This document shows positions 37,389 to 49,552 of a DNA stretch of 64,000 nucleotides, piece by piece. The position numbers and the translations under genes were made by a program. A model generated the notes under the pieces. The model saw only the letters and a list, made by a program, of their open reading frames with translations. It searched no databases and was not told the origin of the DNA. The stretch is from contig CM073324.1 of the NCBI GenBank assembly GCA_037043015.1, positions 16,582,597 through 16,646,596 on the forward strand, read 5' to 3'. Source of the stretch: Bryum argenteum. Its lineage: Eukaryota; Streptophyta; Bryopsida; Bryales; Bryaceae. Position 1 is the first letter of the stretch. The number at the start of each line of letters is the position of its first letter.

Positions 37389-38882
37389 TGAATCGTCTTT
37401 CCTGCAATTGAATGGAAATGCGCTACTCGCATTGCAAAGTGGAAGATTGCCAGGAGGGTGATAGAATGGAATGGAGTTTTGATCGAGGAGGCTCATTGCC
37501 TGTGTGAGGATTTGCTGACTTGGCAGATAAGCCTCCTGACTAATATCACTGAACTGACACTTCATTCACACCAGCCCCTTAGAACGAGACTGGAGTTTCT
37601 ATCTATCTATTTATTAAGACTTTCCGTAATAGCACACTGTGGTTTGTTGTAGGGACTCTTTTTAATGGGGAGGATAGCCTAATTATATTTTGGAGTCGCT
37701 TAAAAAACATTTTAGAGAGAGGATGAAGGAGGGGTCAATTCTTGAGGTTGCGTTGTAGAAGGAAAAACAAGGTGGTGGGGTCTATTTAAACTTTTGACCT
37801 CATTCCATGTCTTTAATTTGTTAAAGAAAAGTAAATGGAAATGAACATGGAATGAGGTCAGAATTCTAAGTAGACCACATGACCTTGTTTTTCCTTCTAC
37901 AACGCAACCTCAAGAATGTCTAAAGGTGATGTTATATAAGCATTTTCAACGAGCTGGCTAAAAAGGCAAGACTACTTTCTACATTTAGCTAGAAAATGGT
38001 AAATTTTTTTCCCTAATGGACCAACTACTCGACGTGCTACCTTAGGTGGCGTGCTAAAGAGAGGCTCTAGACTTGTCAAAGGTATTGACCGGTCACAACC
38101 TTACTATCCATCCAACTCTTACTCAAACTTTTTGTTTACTTTAAGTTAACTTCACAATTGGGAGATTTCATATTTTCTTTTGAAAAAAACTCCAAACTTT
38201 TGAACTCCAAGTACTCTCAGATTTTTGTCATGATGTGGTGAAAGGTGGAATATATGAGGGTAATTTACCGAATCTGCTGCAGGAGGGTGTGCATTCAAAG
38301 GAGTGATACATTTAGCAACCCCTCCTTTCTAGCTACACTTTGCAAGTCCCCTTAGCCAATCCCTCTTTAGCCGGTCGTTGAAAATGCCTTAGGTGTTTCC
38401 GACAGTGATTTAGTTGTGATGCACATTTGGAAATAAACTTAAAAGATAGAATCTTTTTTGTTGGCATACAAGCATAGAAAATAGTTTTGGTGATGCTACT
38501 CAGATTTTGAGCAAGTTACCACTACTACATCCAAGAGGAGGGAGCTAATTGCAACTTCATCTCAGGTAAAGTTGCTCTTACAAGATACATTTTCTTTTTC
38601 TTTGTGACATACATACATTCAAGGACAGGTCAAACAAACACTCCGTTCACATTGACCTTAAAAAATTATGCTAAAGAGAATTAACACATTATGCTATGAA
38701 AAGAACAAGTTCTGAGTCCTTGTAGGCTTCAAGCGGTCACTCTAAGACTGGATCACTAGGCTATGGCCGATCGGTCTTGCTGGGTTCATCGATTCCCCTC
38801 GCACATCCCGTAGTCGTCCTCTTCATTCCGACCCACCGACAGCTCCACACATTCCACAATAGTAATCCCCGATTGTGGAGCA
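37389..38882. other. divergent spacer between TL15 and glucosidase I genes
   Basis: The two genes are divergently transcribed, so both promoters lie here. I cannot assign a TATA box with confidence. It contains the foldback element at 37738-37917. Confidence 0.45.
37738..37917. mobile_element. foldback element upstream of TL15
   Basis: A long near-perfect inverted repeat. ATTCTTGAGGTTGCGTTGTA / GAAGGAAAAACAAGG is mirrored by CCTTGTTTTTCCTTC / TACAACGCAACCTCAAGAAT. The inner arms (GACCTCATTCCATG / CATGGAATGAGGTC) pair too, so almost the whole 180 bp can fold into one hairpin. There is no coding capacity. Confidence 0.85.
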
Positions 38883-41800
38883 ATGCGGGATCGGCGAGGA
38901 GCGAAAGCATGGTCAGATTCCTCCGAAGACGCACCATCGACCAAATCCAAGCCAGTGCGAGGATCACGTACCAAGCCACGACGAGAATCGAAGGAGAAAC
39001 CCTGTTGGTGCAGCGCCTGCGGTAATGGCTGGCTAGCTCTCGTCATCGTTGCAGGAGTTTCAATCTTCTTGGTCGCTTGTGGACCATTCATAGCCGAAAA
39101 ATTTCAATGGAGGAAGCAAGCCACACCAAGGGCTATCACTCCCTTTCCTGGCAAGCTCGTCACGGACTTGCCACAGGTACTATACATCGGTTTCTCTCCG
39201 ATTGCTTTTGGTTTCTCTTTTTGATTGCTTATGGGGTTTATTGAATGCAGTTTCAAGGGATGCACCGGGAACGCATGTTCTGGGGCACGTATCGGTCGAC
39301 TCTCTACTTAGGTATTCGAGCTAGGTAATGCAGCATCCACTTGATGATTGATTTGTCTATCGAAGCAAGATGATGTCTAATTTGAGCAACTCAGTTAGTG
39401 ACAATCGTTGTAGAGAACCCTACCCACTCAACAAAATATCAACCATGTCAGAGATGTGTTATTGAATCTTAATGAGTGTGAAAGAATTACATATGGGATC
39501 GATCACTCTTTCTGATTAGGAGCAAGATGCTTTGTAATCAAACTTTGAACAGGAATGCAGCTAGCGATGCATGGGGACAATCACAGTTGTTAAAACCCTA
39601 CGCCATTTGATGAAGTGATATATGCCAGATTTGTTACTGGGAAGAAATCATGCCAATCTAGGTCTTTCTGAGTATATCTGGACTTCTGGTTTCTACTGCA
39701 ATTCTCATAAGATCTATTTCGACTTCAGTTTTTCACCGCCAATGGATCCCAAGTGGGGTTTTGTCAATTTCTGCATTTCTTTCCTCAGACAAACCTTGAG
39801 AGTAGCTTAAATGTTCACCAGGGTGTAGTGAATTTGGTCATCCTCATGATAAACCCTAAACCCTAGATCAAATAATTTCAAGCAAAGAGACAGGGGCAGC
39901 AGCTGAGGGTGAATGTTGTGGTATCAGGACACCAAAGTCATTGCTGGCAGGGTTGATGTGGTTGGGAGTGAAGGAGAATCGATACTCCCTGCGACATACA
40001 TGTGAGGAAGGTGATAAACTCACGAGGTATGCTTGGGTTCGTCACGATGGAGCTACTTATGGCCGTCAGGTACTCTACCTCATTCAACCTTTCAATTTTT
40101 TAGTTACTGTTATAGAATACAGCATTCATGTGTTGTCCTTTCTTCCAGGAAATAGTCGATCAAGGGCTTGCAATTTCCACATCGTTCTTGAAGAATCAAG
40201 ATTCCGAAAGTGGCTACGGAGGCGATTGGGCAGTTCGTGTTCAAGTGGCAGAAAGGTATCCCATCCCTTTAAGCACCAACGGCTCATGTGATTGAGAATT
40301 AGTGAAGAATGAGTAATGATATTGAGCAAAGGAAGTTTCGTTTCTTTTATCTGACCGCTGAAATGTACATTGTTGAGATTTGTTTTCCTGGTTACAGAGA
40401 TGAAAGTCAATCTCCTGGTCGGCAAGTATCGCTATTCTTCTACGTTGCGGATGAGAGTGAGAGTGCGTTGGATCTGTCGTTGGATTCGTCCGGGAAGTTT
40501 GCAGCTGGCACTGCAAACGAAATTGGTGGTTGGGAGCTTCATATCAAAGGCCAGGTATGCTCCTCTATTCTCGAAAGTGAGCATTTAATCAAAGATACTA
40601 GAACTGCTGATTACTCCTTCAGAAGCACAATGGGATAAGAAGGCCAACACAAAAACTACACATGGCTTTGTGCACATTCAAAAATTGAGCTCGACTCGGA
40701 AGTTGAAACACTGCACTAAAACGTTGCCATGAAACTGAGTATGAGGGCGCAGTGTGGTCTGAAAGCCTCGTTAAACAGATGAATCGAATAAAGAGAATAT
40801 GAGCAACGTGAGCTTCACCCAACTATAATCCCAGTGTTTGTCTTATTTGCATGTATTACAATGACGACAAAACATGATAGTGTTGAAAACCCCAATCGTT
40901 TATTTTCAACATGAGCTGAAAAGAATGCTAATTACAAAGCAACCGGGGTTCATTCGGGGGATTGAAAAGTGACCTGGGTGGTGTTTTTAAAGGGAAAGTC
41001 TTCTACCAGTTTTGTGGGACTCCGTCGCCAACACACACACAATTTGACGCAGTTGGTTTGGCAAGTGCTTGAAACTCAGGTAATCTAGATCATGTATTCT
41101 TGAGGCTTTATCATGGCTGTTTTCTCAAATAGTTGTAGACATTCGAAGATAATTGGTGTTATGCTGGTTGGAAGAGTACGTGATTTGTGTTCCCTCTGAT
41201 TGCTAGGCACGGACACATGGTCGTATTGAACTTCCAAATGCAGCTGAGAAGTCTTCCAACATTGGTGTCATCCAGGTACTCGTTTCTTTTCTGTACCATC
41301 AGCTTGTTTGATAAAAAGCTTAATTTGAAGCTCTAGTTATTCGTGCAGTGCTTGTACTTACACTGGAAACTGCCCAGATCACTGGTGTGGCTCCTCTATC
41401 GTTCGACGTTGTCTTCTTGTCTGGCACAGAGAAGGGGAGTGATGGAGCTGGCGAACGTGTTGCTAGGCTTTCAGGTACCATACCGAGCGTTCACTAGAGG
41501 AACTTAAATAGTGGAGATGGAGCTACATGCATTTGTGTAGTATGAGAGTTCGAGTGGATCTATTGTTTTACATAGGAAAGGGTAGTGTTGTTAAGCTTTT
41601 ATTTAATCCTCGAAGGATGAGTTTCCAGGTCATCTTCTAAAGCACCTCTCCTGTTATGGCCTTGCTGCAGGTGTCGAGCTCACACAAAAACTGTTAGAGC
41701 GTGAATTGCTGTTTGAAAATCGATTTCAGACAACTTTCAGGCTGCAAGATAAGGTGCGGATGACTAGTAGCTCTCGTATAAGAAGCAAAGCTCATCCTCA

Positions 41801-44800
41801 TGTTGGTGGCGAGATTGATAATCTGGTTCACTCTGTAGTAGTAGCAGGCAGTTGTGGTTTCTTAAGATGACAGAGGTAGTTTTGAGTGGTTTCTCTTCAT
41901 TCTTATGTGATATTTTTGGTTATAATAGATTGTGCATATGAGGGTGATCATATTGAATGTTGTTGCAAATAGAACTCTAACACTGAAAGTCATTATCATG
42001 AAAAGGTGAAAGGCGAACGGGAGCTCGAAGTTGGCCGAGTGGCACTTAGTAATCTTCTGGGCAGCGTCGGATACTTCTATGGGCAGTCTTTGATAGCGAT
42101 TCCTCCTGAGCATCAAGTGGGTATTCCTCCATGCTTCTCTTGTATTTCAATAATCTCCATTGCAAAGATTGATCGAGTTTCTAATAGGAAAAATCCATTT
42201 TTGAGTAGGTTAATCTTCTGATGAGAAATGTTCTGATGCGACAGGGTCCTGAAACAAAAGATGGAGATGTGTGGAAATACTGGCCTGCGGCATTGTTTAC
42301 TGCTGTCCCGAGCCGCTCCTTCTTCCCACGAGGTTTTCTGTGGGACGAGGGTTTCCATCAGCTCCTGGTAAGGTAAGACAGACATTCGAATGCTCACAAT
42401 GTGAACCCAATTCTACAAATGCTTGTAGGATTCATTCGCTTCAAATCCCTGAACGTATCTGAACGTATCTGAACTCTGCTGCAGTCGATGGGATCGCACA
42501 ATGAGTAAGGAGATCATAGCTCACTGGCTTGATCTTCTCAACATCGATGGTTGGATACCTCGTGAACAGATTCTCGGAGATGAAGCTCGCAGGTATGTAG
42601 CAGTACGTGATTGAATTCTATTAGGTAACCTGTTAAGCTAGTTCATTTCCATTGGGCTATGATATTGAGGAGAGGAGCTCCCTATGACAGTGTTATCTGT
42701 GTCACAGCAAAGTTCCAGACCAATTTGTGAAGCAACATACGAGCAATGCCAATCCTCCGGCGCTCTTCATGGCTATACACAGTAAGGATCCTTTTACTGC
42801 CGGGTTAATTCATTACATTCCTTATTTAGGAGTTTTTTTGCTTTTGGAGAGGATGTAACCACTTTTGGTCAAGGGCATGAAGTTCCTGGTGTCTGTGTCT
42901 GCAGAACTCGCCACAGCTTACGAAGACGAGAAAGCATTAGGTCTTGGTAACGAAGAAGACGACGAATTTTTTGAGAGGTTATATCCAAGACTTGAAGCTT
43001 GGTTCCAATGGTTCAATACTTCCCAAACTGGTGTGCACTCACTTAACATTCATTCAGCGTGCATTTCGTCCAATATGTCTGATTCTTGTGTGAAGGAAGG
43101 CCTAATGCTACCTTAATTTTTATTGTTCTATCTCTTCTTGTCTAGTTTCTTGTGAAGTCCATCTATTCTGCTGTAGTATGTTGGAATTCGACTTATAGTT
43201 TGGGAATTGTGCAGGGAAGGTGCCTAGCAGCTATTATTGGCATGGACGGAACGCCGAAACTAAGCGTGAGCTGAATCCACTTGTGAGTGGATTACATTCT
43301 TACATTCTTACATTCTTACATTCTTACATTTTTACATGTAAAAATAAAATACTTAGATGTTGCTGACATTAAAGACGAATCGAAGTTGTCAATAAATCAT
43401 TAAGTAGAATCATTGAACCTAAGTTTCATCAAACAAAACATCTAAAACACGTTATCCAAGTGTCTCATTGCACTATTGGTTGCTTATCCACACCAGATTA
43501 GATCCTGTGCATGATATCCTGTTTCATGTCGCAGACTTTGATGTCGGGTTTGGACGACTATCCAAGAGCATCACACCCTACCGACGATGAGCGGCATCTG
43601 GATTTGCGATGCTGGATGGCACTGGCTGCTCGATCACTAACCAAAATAGCCTCCATTGTCGGCGCATCAAATGACGTAGGGAACTCGATTCCATGTCTTC
43701 TTTTAAACTAAGAGACTTCTCTATTAAAAAAAAGCGATTGTTACATGCCTCTTTCATCTATATAATCTTTAAATTTCAAAACCCTGTTGCTCAAGTTAGA
43801 TTGCCACCATTTCTACAATAAACTTGCTTTATTCCACTGAAATGAAAATATCTAAGCGCATATCGTGCAACATCATGAATGTTTGTTAGTATCTCGCTTG
43901 AGTTTTCTTTGTGTGAATGCAGGCCTACGTCGCAACCGCAGCAGAGCTAACAGACCTGGAGCTCCTCAATAAGGCGAGAATCAGACACTTCATTAAAAAA
44001 AGTGCCACTTGATTACATACCTTATCTCTGTAAACTACCATCTCACCTCTGAATTTGTGTGGAACAATGGTTCGTGCAGCTTCACTACGATGCAGAAAGT
44101 GGGCGTTACCTCGACTATGGACTCCACACTGAACAGGCATGTTGCATATTTCCCTCTTCAAAATTCATGCTTTCAAGCTTACCGGTGTAATTGTAGGGAG
44201 AGAAAGTGCTGAGTGGACTTTGTTTGTTACAGGTGAAGCTGCAACGACGGAATTGGGTGGACCCTCACACAGGGTACATGCAGTCGGAAATGGAACGAGC
44301 GGTATTGAGTCCTCCAGAGCTAGGGTGGGTTCCACATTATGGCTACAACAGCCTCTTTCCGATGCTCATGGACATCCTACCCCTGGTAAGGCATCTGCAA
44401 GCAAGCAATTTTCTATTGAAATGTGCGAGGAGCCTTTTTCTCAGTTTCAGCATCTGTGCTGCAGGAGTCGAGGGAGTTTGAGAATCAGTTGGAGCTTCTA
44501 CGAAACGAGTCTAATTTGTGGACCTCCTTCGGACTTCGTTCACTTGCCACAACAAGGTACCGCTCTCAAGTCATCTCTGTGTTCTGTGCTACGTAACATA
44601 CTCCAGTTAGCTTCTTTTATTTGCTTACAGTGAGCTGGTGATTTCCACCTTCTTCTAGAGCTCGTACAGTGTCTCCGACATATAACGGGTGTGTTTCTCC
44701 GCCATTTTTTGAGGAGTTTTTATTACAAGGGAAACGTTTCTGGTCATCAACTTGCTTGGGTTTCTAGAAATGCTTATTTCCACATTAATCATTTTGGTAA

Positions 44801-45538
44801 GGAACAATGTCATGCTACTACAGAACGAAGTTTTGTGAGCGATGACGATCTGCTAAAGAATTGATTGTTAGCATGTATTGTGAGCTTCCACTTTTTTTGT
44901 ATCGAATCTTCAATCACGATTCTTATTTCTCTCCTGTGGGCTTTGGTAGCTCCCTGTACATGGAGCGCAACACAGAGCATGATGCACCATATTGGCGAGG
45001 TCCCGTTTGGATGAACATGAACTATCTCGTGCTCTCTGCACTTGATCGTTGCTCAAAAGGTACTAGAGCCACTTCATGTTTCAACGATCATTTCATTTTT
45101 CTCATCAGATATATAGAACGATCTCTGGCAGATTATCATATGAAGGTCGAATTGGCAGTCTGTTTATAACCAAGACTAGATATGGATTGTTCAATACTAT
45201 GCTTTTAGGGTATTTATTCAGAAAGTGTTTTGTTGTTGTCAAAACTGCAGCTGAAGGGCAACAAAGCAGCAGATGCAGCGAAATCTATACCCATCTTCGT
45301 GCAAATTTGATCAGGTACATAGAAAATCGACTCATTTTTTACTGATTTCCTCGAGTATTGTTATAGTCCCCGGGTTCCCTAATGTGATGCTTTTGGCAGA
45401 AATGTGGTGAAGCGGTACCATGAGAGCGGATATCTGTGGGAGCAGTATGATAACGCCAACAAAGGAAAGGGAAAAGGATCACACCCTTTTACAGGATGGA
45501 CGTCCTTGATCCTACTTATTATGGGAGATCTCTACTAA
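38883..45538 (+). CDS. GCS1: mannosyl-oligosaccharide glucosidase I (GH63), 22 exons
   Basis: The ER enzyme that removes the outermost alpha-1,2-linked glucose from Glc3Man9GlcNAc2 just after transfer to nascent glycoproteins. Exons: 38883-39176, 39251-39324, 39928-40069, 40149-40255, 40398-40554, 41207-41275, 41378-41474, 41671-41753, 42006-42116, 42245-42372, 42485-42592, 42708-42781, 42905-43030, 43215-43282, 43535-43675, 43923-43973, 44080-44136, 44233-44385, 44465-44556, 44950-45059, 45251-45314, 45400-45538 (2445 nt, 814 residues). It has a type II membrane layout: a short basic, Ser-rich cytosolic tail, then a transmembrane helix (~50-68), then the lumenal domain. Family blocks are [42 protein letters not shown] (~404-419, containing the conserved acidic Asp412), [13 protein letters not shown] (~725-736) and the C-terminal [17 protein letters not shown]. 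Introns 16 and 17 use GC rather than GT donors. Intron 14 contains an octamer microsatellite. Confidence 0.95.
43292..43334 (+). repeat. octamer microsatellite (TTACATTC)
   Basis: About five consecutive TTACATTC units, the last degenerate, in intron 14 of the glucosidase gene. Confidence 0.9.
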
Positions 45539-46342
45539 GCTACCTTTATCCAACATTCAAGGAAGGGCATATCCAAGGTACCTTTATACAAAAGCAGATG
45601 TCCATATACAGAATTAGATGTTGCGATTGCAGGGCAGGTTATTGGCTTCTAGACAGCTTTTCAATATCCAAACACCGATAACGTTCTTGTAAGGAGCTGC
45701 GAACACCAAGTGCTAATCGAAAGATGTTCCAATGGGCAGATGTGAAAGAAAGCCAACTCCAATGGGCAGGTGTACTTGTAGCCAACCATTATTGTGCTTC
45801 TTTCAATTTACAAGATGAGGCAAGCCAGACACCTCTGAAGTTTTTAACGTATTGGAATCAACATGTTTCACATTCAATTTCGACTCAACCAGGGGCTGAC
45901 GTTTTCAAAGTGCTGCAAATGTCACTTATATGTCACCAGAATGGAGACGGCAGCTTTGTCACAGTTGCTGATGGGCTCCAACTATGTTGCACGATATGGA
46001 GATGTGAGTCTACCAATACCAATGTCTCTGCAACCTTGCTTTGCTTGCAATGATATCACTTAAGCTACTGCCATCAATCAATCCTGCTCACATATCGCAC
46101 AACAGATAGCTTTTTCAGTTCCTCATACCAGACTTTGTAGAGCACAAGAGAACGTGCTCATGTTCCAAGCAGCACCAGGAACCGTGCAGTGGGCTAATTT
46201 ATCATTTATCCATGAGGAAGATTCTGACCTTCAAGCTCAAAGTCAAATGTACAGCACACAATTTCTGACTGACCTTCAAGCTTATAGTCAAATGTATAGC
46301 CCACCTTGATTGTCAGCTTATGGAACACCTATGAACTCTAAG
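45539..46342. other. 3' flank of the glucosidase gene
   Basis: A 109-codon frame at 45724-46053 begins MFQWADVKESQLQW and has no recognisable domain. It lies where a 3' UTR would be, and I regard it as chance. No repeat is seen. Confidence 0.4.
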
Positions 46343-46561
46343 GGTTGGTTTACACTACGGTGGAGAGGTCCACTGGTCAAGAAATGAATGAAAATCTCAA
46401 TCGTGATTGGTTGGTTTACACTATGGTGGAGAAGTTCACTGGTTAAGAAATGAAGGAAAATCTCAATTGTGATTGTTTGAAGATGAGATTCTTGGAGTGT
46501 GATTGGTTGAAAATGATCTTCTTGACAGATTGGTGGCCTTCTCCACTATAGTATGAACCTG
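46343..46561. mobile_element. MITE with an internal tandem duplication
   Basis: Inverted ends GGTTTACACTACGGTGGAGA and CCTTCTCCACTATAGTATGAACC. The left ~65 bp (end plus ATGAAAATCTCAATCGTGATT) is repeated head to tail from about 46409, so the left terminus occurs twice and the right once. Confidence 0.75.
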
Positions 46562-46865
46562 TCCTATTATTTTTATTTCTAAAATATTCCCTATTTACTA
46601 AGAAATTTCAATTTTTGTATCACTTGGTAGCTTGTAACTTTGCCCATTTTGCTATGGATTGCTCACACTAAAATTTGCTTGATTTCTGAGTGGACTCCCT
46701 TATTAGTAGTCAGAACATTGCACCCTTGGACTTGGATTACCATGTTGGTGTACATTAGAATCACGATCAATTATATGATGGTAGATGATACTTTTTGAAA
46801 AAGTTTTAGATTGTCAATAAAGAGGTTACAAACATATATTCTCCATGAAAGAATAGGTGAAAATG

Positions 46866-47168
46866 TTAACATACATGTTTCAAGTTCACGTTGATGTCAA
46901 TAGTCTCGGCAACAGAAGCGATGCGCTCGCCAGTTGTAGCAAGACGGTCACTTTGATGGGCAAGAGCCATAGCGAGTCTCTCTGATGTATTGGACATTCT
47001 TTCTGCGGTGTTGGTAAACCGATCACCTTGGTTTGTCAAAGTGGTCATCATATGGTGGGCTATTTTCCCACCTTGATGAGCCACGGCTACTGATCCCACA
47101 AGAACAGCTGCAGCTATTACCACACAACCCCAAAATGTTCCGGCAGGCTCGGGAACTTGAGGTGACAT
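46866..47168 (-). CDS. possible small membrane-anchored helical protein
   Basis: A 100-codon frame starting MSPQVPEPAGTFWGC. It has one hydrophobic segment (about residues 13-31, VVIAAAVLVGSVAV) followed by an amphipathic, repeat-like helical stretch. There a motif like (D/E)R-x-(A/T)-x(3)-(E/D)R recurs (DRFTNTAERMSNTSERLAM, QSDRLATTGERIASVAETI) about every 7-11 residues. This patterned composition, in an AT-rich setting that otherwise gives random-looking frames, suggests real coding. A GTATGTTAAC donor-like site overlaps the last codons, so it may be one exon of a longer gene. I do not recognise a family. The repeating helix resembles coiled-coil partners of membrane proteins, but no function can be given. 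Confidence 0.45.
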   Translation of the reverse strand: MSPQVPEPAGTFWGCVVIAAAVLVGSVAVAHQGGKIAHHMMTTLTNQGDRFTNTAERMSNTSERLAMALAHQSDRLATTGERIASVAETIDINVNLKHVC

Positions 47169-48671
47169 GCTCCAATTGCCCTAGTGCCTTATAAATCCTA
47201 TGCAAAATACCATCCATGTCTCATTTATACAGTTGCTTTGGCTTTTTCTTATACAAATAAGAAGCTTTTTCATTGGCTATATGATTGAAATAGTTTCTTA
47301 TGTTACTTTCACTTGTTAATATTTTAAAAGCTTAGAACTTCTTGTTGTACACAGATATGAGTTTATTCACTACTCTATAACCTTATGAATCTATATGTGT
47401 AGAAGACATTTGTATATTTTTACAATCATGGTGTTCATTAACACGAGTATAATCAAACTTGTGGTCACATTGGTAATCAAGTACTCATCACGATAAGCAA
47501 AGTTATTAAGACTTGTATGCCAAAAATGTTGAGAATACATAATATTCACAAGAAATAGATTGATTATAGATATCATCCTTTCTGAATTTCCAAGTTGTCT
47601 TAAACTCTTGAAAGCTACACAACGTAGGAAAAAATTCCTCTATATGAACAACAATATATATTATGACAAGATTAAGCTTTTAGTAACAAACCTTGAAGTG
47701 ACATTATAATATTCTTGCATATAGCAAGAAGTTGAGCTTCAAGAATAGATTTTTATGGTTGATCTTGTTTTTTTGGTTTCCACAAATGTTGATATTATTG
47801 TAATCCTGAATGGGCGCCACTACTTCTATTTCAAATATTGATCATATGTATGAGTCCAACACTGTCCATTGTGAGTTTTGTGAGATCATGTTACGTACTC
47901 TTTACCATGATTCCACATTCTTTTCATGCATAAGTCTAATCACGACATGCTCATGATATTAGAAGTAATTAATCATTAAATCACATCTTATCTTCATAGC
48001 AACTCCAATTATAGAATGTTTCTTTTTTGAATGTCATCAAACTTAGAGAGCACTATTAAATTTGACGTTTTTGTATTTATCATCAAAGAATGTTTGAATG
48101 TGTTGCATGACAAAAAAATTCAATATATGGACATTTAACAAATTTACTAATTTCATTTTAGGGTTAGGTCTTGAAGAATAGATGTAGGATTCATTATGAC
48201 GATGTTTATCAAAGGTGGCAACAACTCTACTAATTTCAAAGGTCAATTATCTCAACTAATACCTTTTAAATAATATAAAAATATATTCTTACCAAGTACC
48301 CTCATAAATATTGTGTAAGGTTTTAAATTTTACTCAATGCACAGAATTTGCTTGGTAATTTGGACAATTTATAAATAATAATGCATAAGTTTTAAGTTGT
48401 TGGGTGGTTTATGGAAGATGGTTTATTCCTTGAACGCCCTTAGTGTTGAAATGTGGTAACGAGTTGAAACTTTATAGTCATAACTCTTTTTAAGGTTTAT
48501 TTTTTTAGTGAAAGAAATTATGTTCGATCACAAATTAAGTCTAGAAAATTTATAATTTTATCCAAGTTAATGTGAATTTACCGCATGCATTTTAGTAAAC
48601 GTAGCTTTTGATTTAGAGACATAATCTTCTACATTTTTTATTTTTTTTTCACAACCTTTTTTTTTTTTTCC
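47169..48671. other. AT-rich spacer, no gene seen
   Basis: Only short, AT-biased open frames. No repeat with a second copy in the window was recognised except weak similarity near 48440-48620 to the dispersed repeat at 21.4 kb. Confidence 0.4.
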
Positions 48672-48824
48672 CTTATAACCCCTAAAGGTCCAAGCGTTTT
48701 TTTGATCTCCAAACTCAAATACTCAAAGTTTGACCACCTTAAGTTTTAGAGATTGATGTAAGGCTCAAAGTTTTATTGTTTTGAGGATTTTCAAGCGTAA
48801 GATCTCAAATAAAACTACTACTAA

Positions 48825-49077
48825 CCCCAATTCCGTTCAAATGGCACTATGCCATGTGCCATTTTGTCACACTAGATCTTACATTTGTGCTCATATAAAA
48901 TGATATATTCTGTATTATCACAACTTTTTTTGTAATATCACTTCTTTATATACATTGTCACTCATTTTCCCTAATATCACCTTAAAATTCTGTTATATCA
49001 CATGGTTTTTGAACTACAGTTCAAAAAGTTGAGGTGTGCCATTTTACCGGAATAATGCCATTTTAACGGAATTGGGG
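48825..49077. mobile_element. MITE, CCCCAATTCCGTT family, copy 2
   Basis: Ends CCCCAATTCCGTTCAAATGG and CCATTTTAACGGAATTGGGG. Homologous along its length to 22464-22705. It lies between a truncated TTAA-type element end (CCCCTAAAGGTCC at ~48679) and the Stowaway-like element that starts five bases later. Confidence 0.85.
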
Positions 49078-49081
49078 TTTA

Positions 49082-49273
49082 CTCCTTCCTCCGTCTTAAA
49101 AAAATACCATGATTTAATTCAAAACACTTGTCTCACAATAATACCAAGATTAGATATTAATGAGTAATCCAGACCATCCAAACCATATTCAACTATATCA
49201 AGGAGTAATCTAGACCATCAGAACAATCAACCATTTTTTAGCAAATCATGATGTTTTCATGCGACGTAGTGAG
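49082..49273. mobile_element. Stowaway-like MITE, copy 2
   Basis: Starts TA-CTCCTTCCTCCGTC, ends near GCGACGTAGTGAG-TA. Internal arms ACCATGATTTAATTC and AGCAAATCATGATGTT. Homologous to 36704-36876. Confidence 0.75.
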
Positions 49274-49293
49274 TATTAGAAATTCCATGTTAA

Positions 49294-49552
49294 CCCCTAA
49301 CTCTCCTTAAAACCCGAATCGGGTTTCGGAGGTTCCCGCAAGAGAAAAACTCAGCCAACTTTGACCATTATAATCTCACAAATGAGGAAGAATGAATGGT
49401 TCAAATTTGGTATGGAGATGAATGTCAAGTGAACTTTGAGATCTTACGGTTGAATCTTTCAAATAATGCTTAGATTGAGATTTTTTGAGCTGAATCTAAA
49501 GGAAGGTCAAATTTTGTGACTTAGACCAATTTGCAACAAGGAGAGTTAGGGG
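49294..49552. mobile_element. TTAA-flanked CCCCTAA element, 259 bp
   Basis: TTAA-CCCCTAACTCTCC at the left and GGAGAGTTAGGGG-TTAA at the right. The interior (GCCAACTTTGACCATTATAA, AATCTCACAAATGA) is the same as in 59178-59419. Non-coding. Confidence 0.85.

Noticed and set aside
44650-44692. Possible extra micro-exon between glucosidase exons 19 and 20
   Set aside because: Direct joining of exon 19 to 44950 gives [15 protein letters not shown], which matches the family without an insertion, and keeps the frame.
45724-46053. 109-codon frame after the glucosidase gene
   Set aside because: No domain, no splice context, and it lies in the likely 3' UTR or flank.
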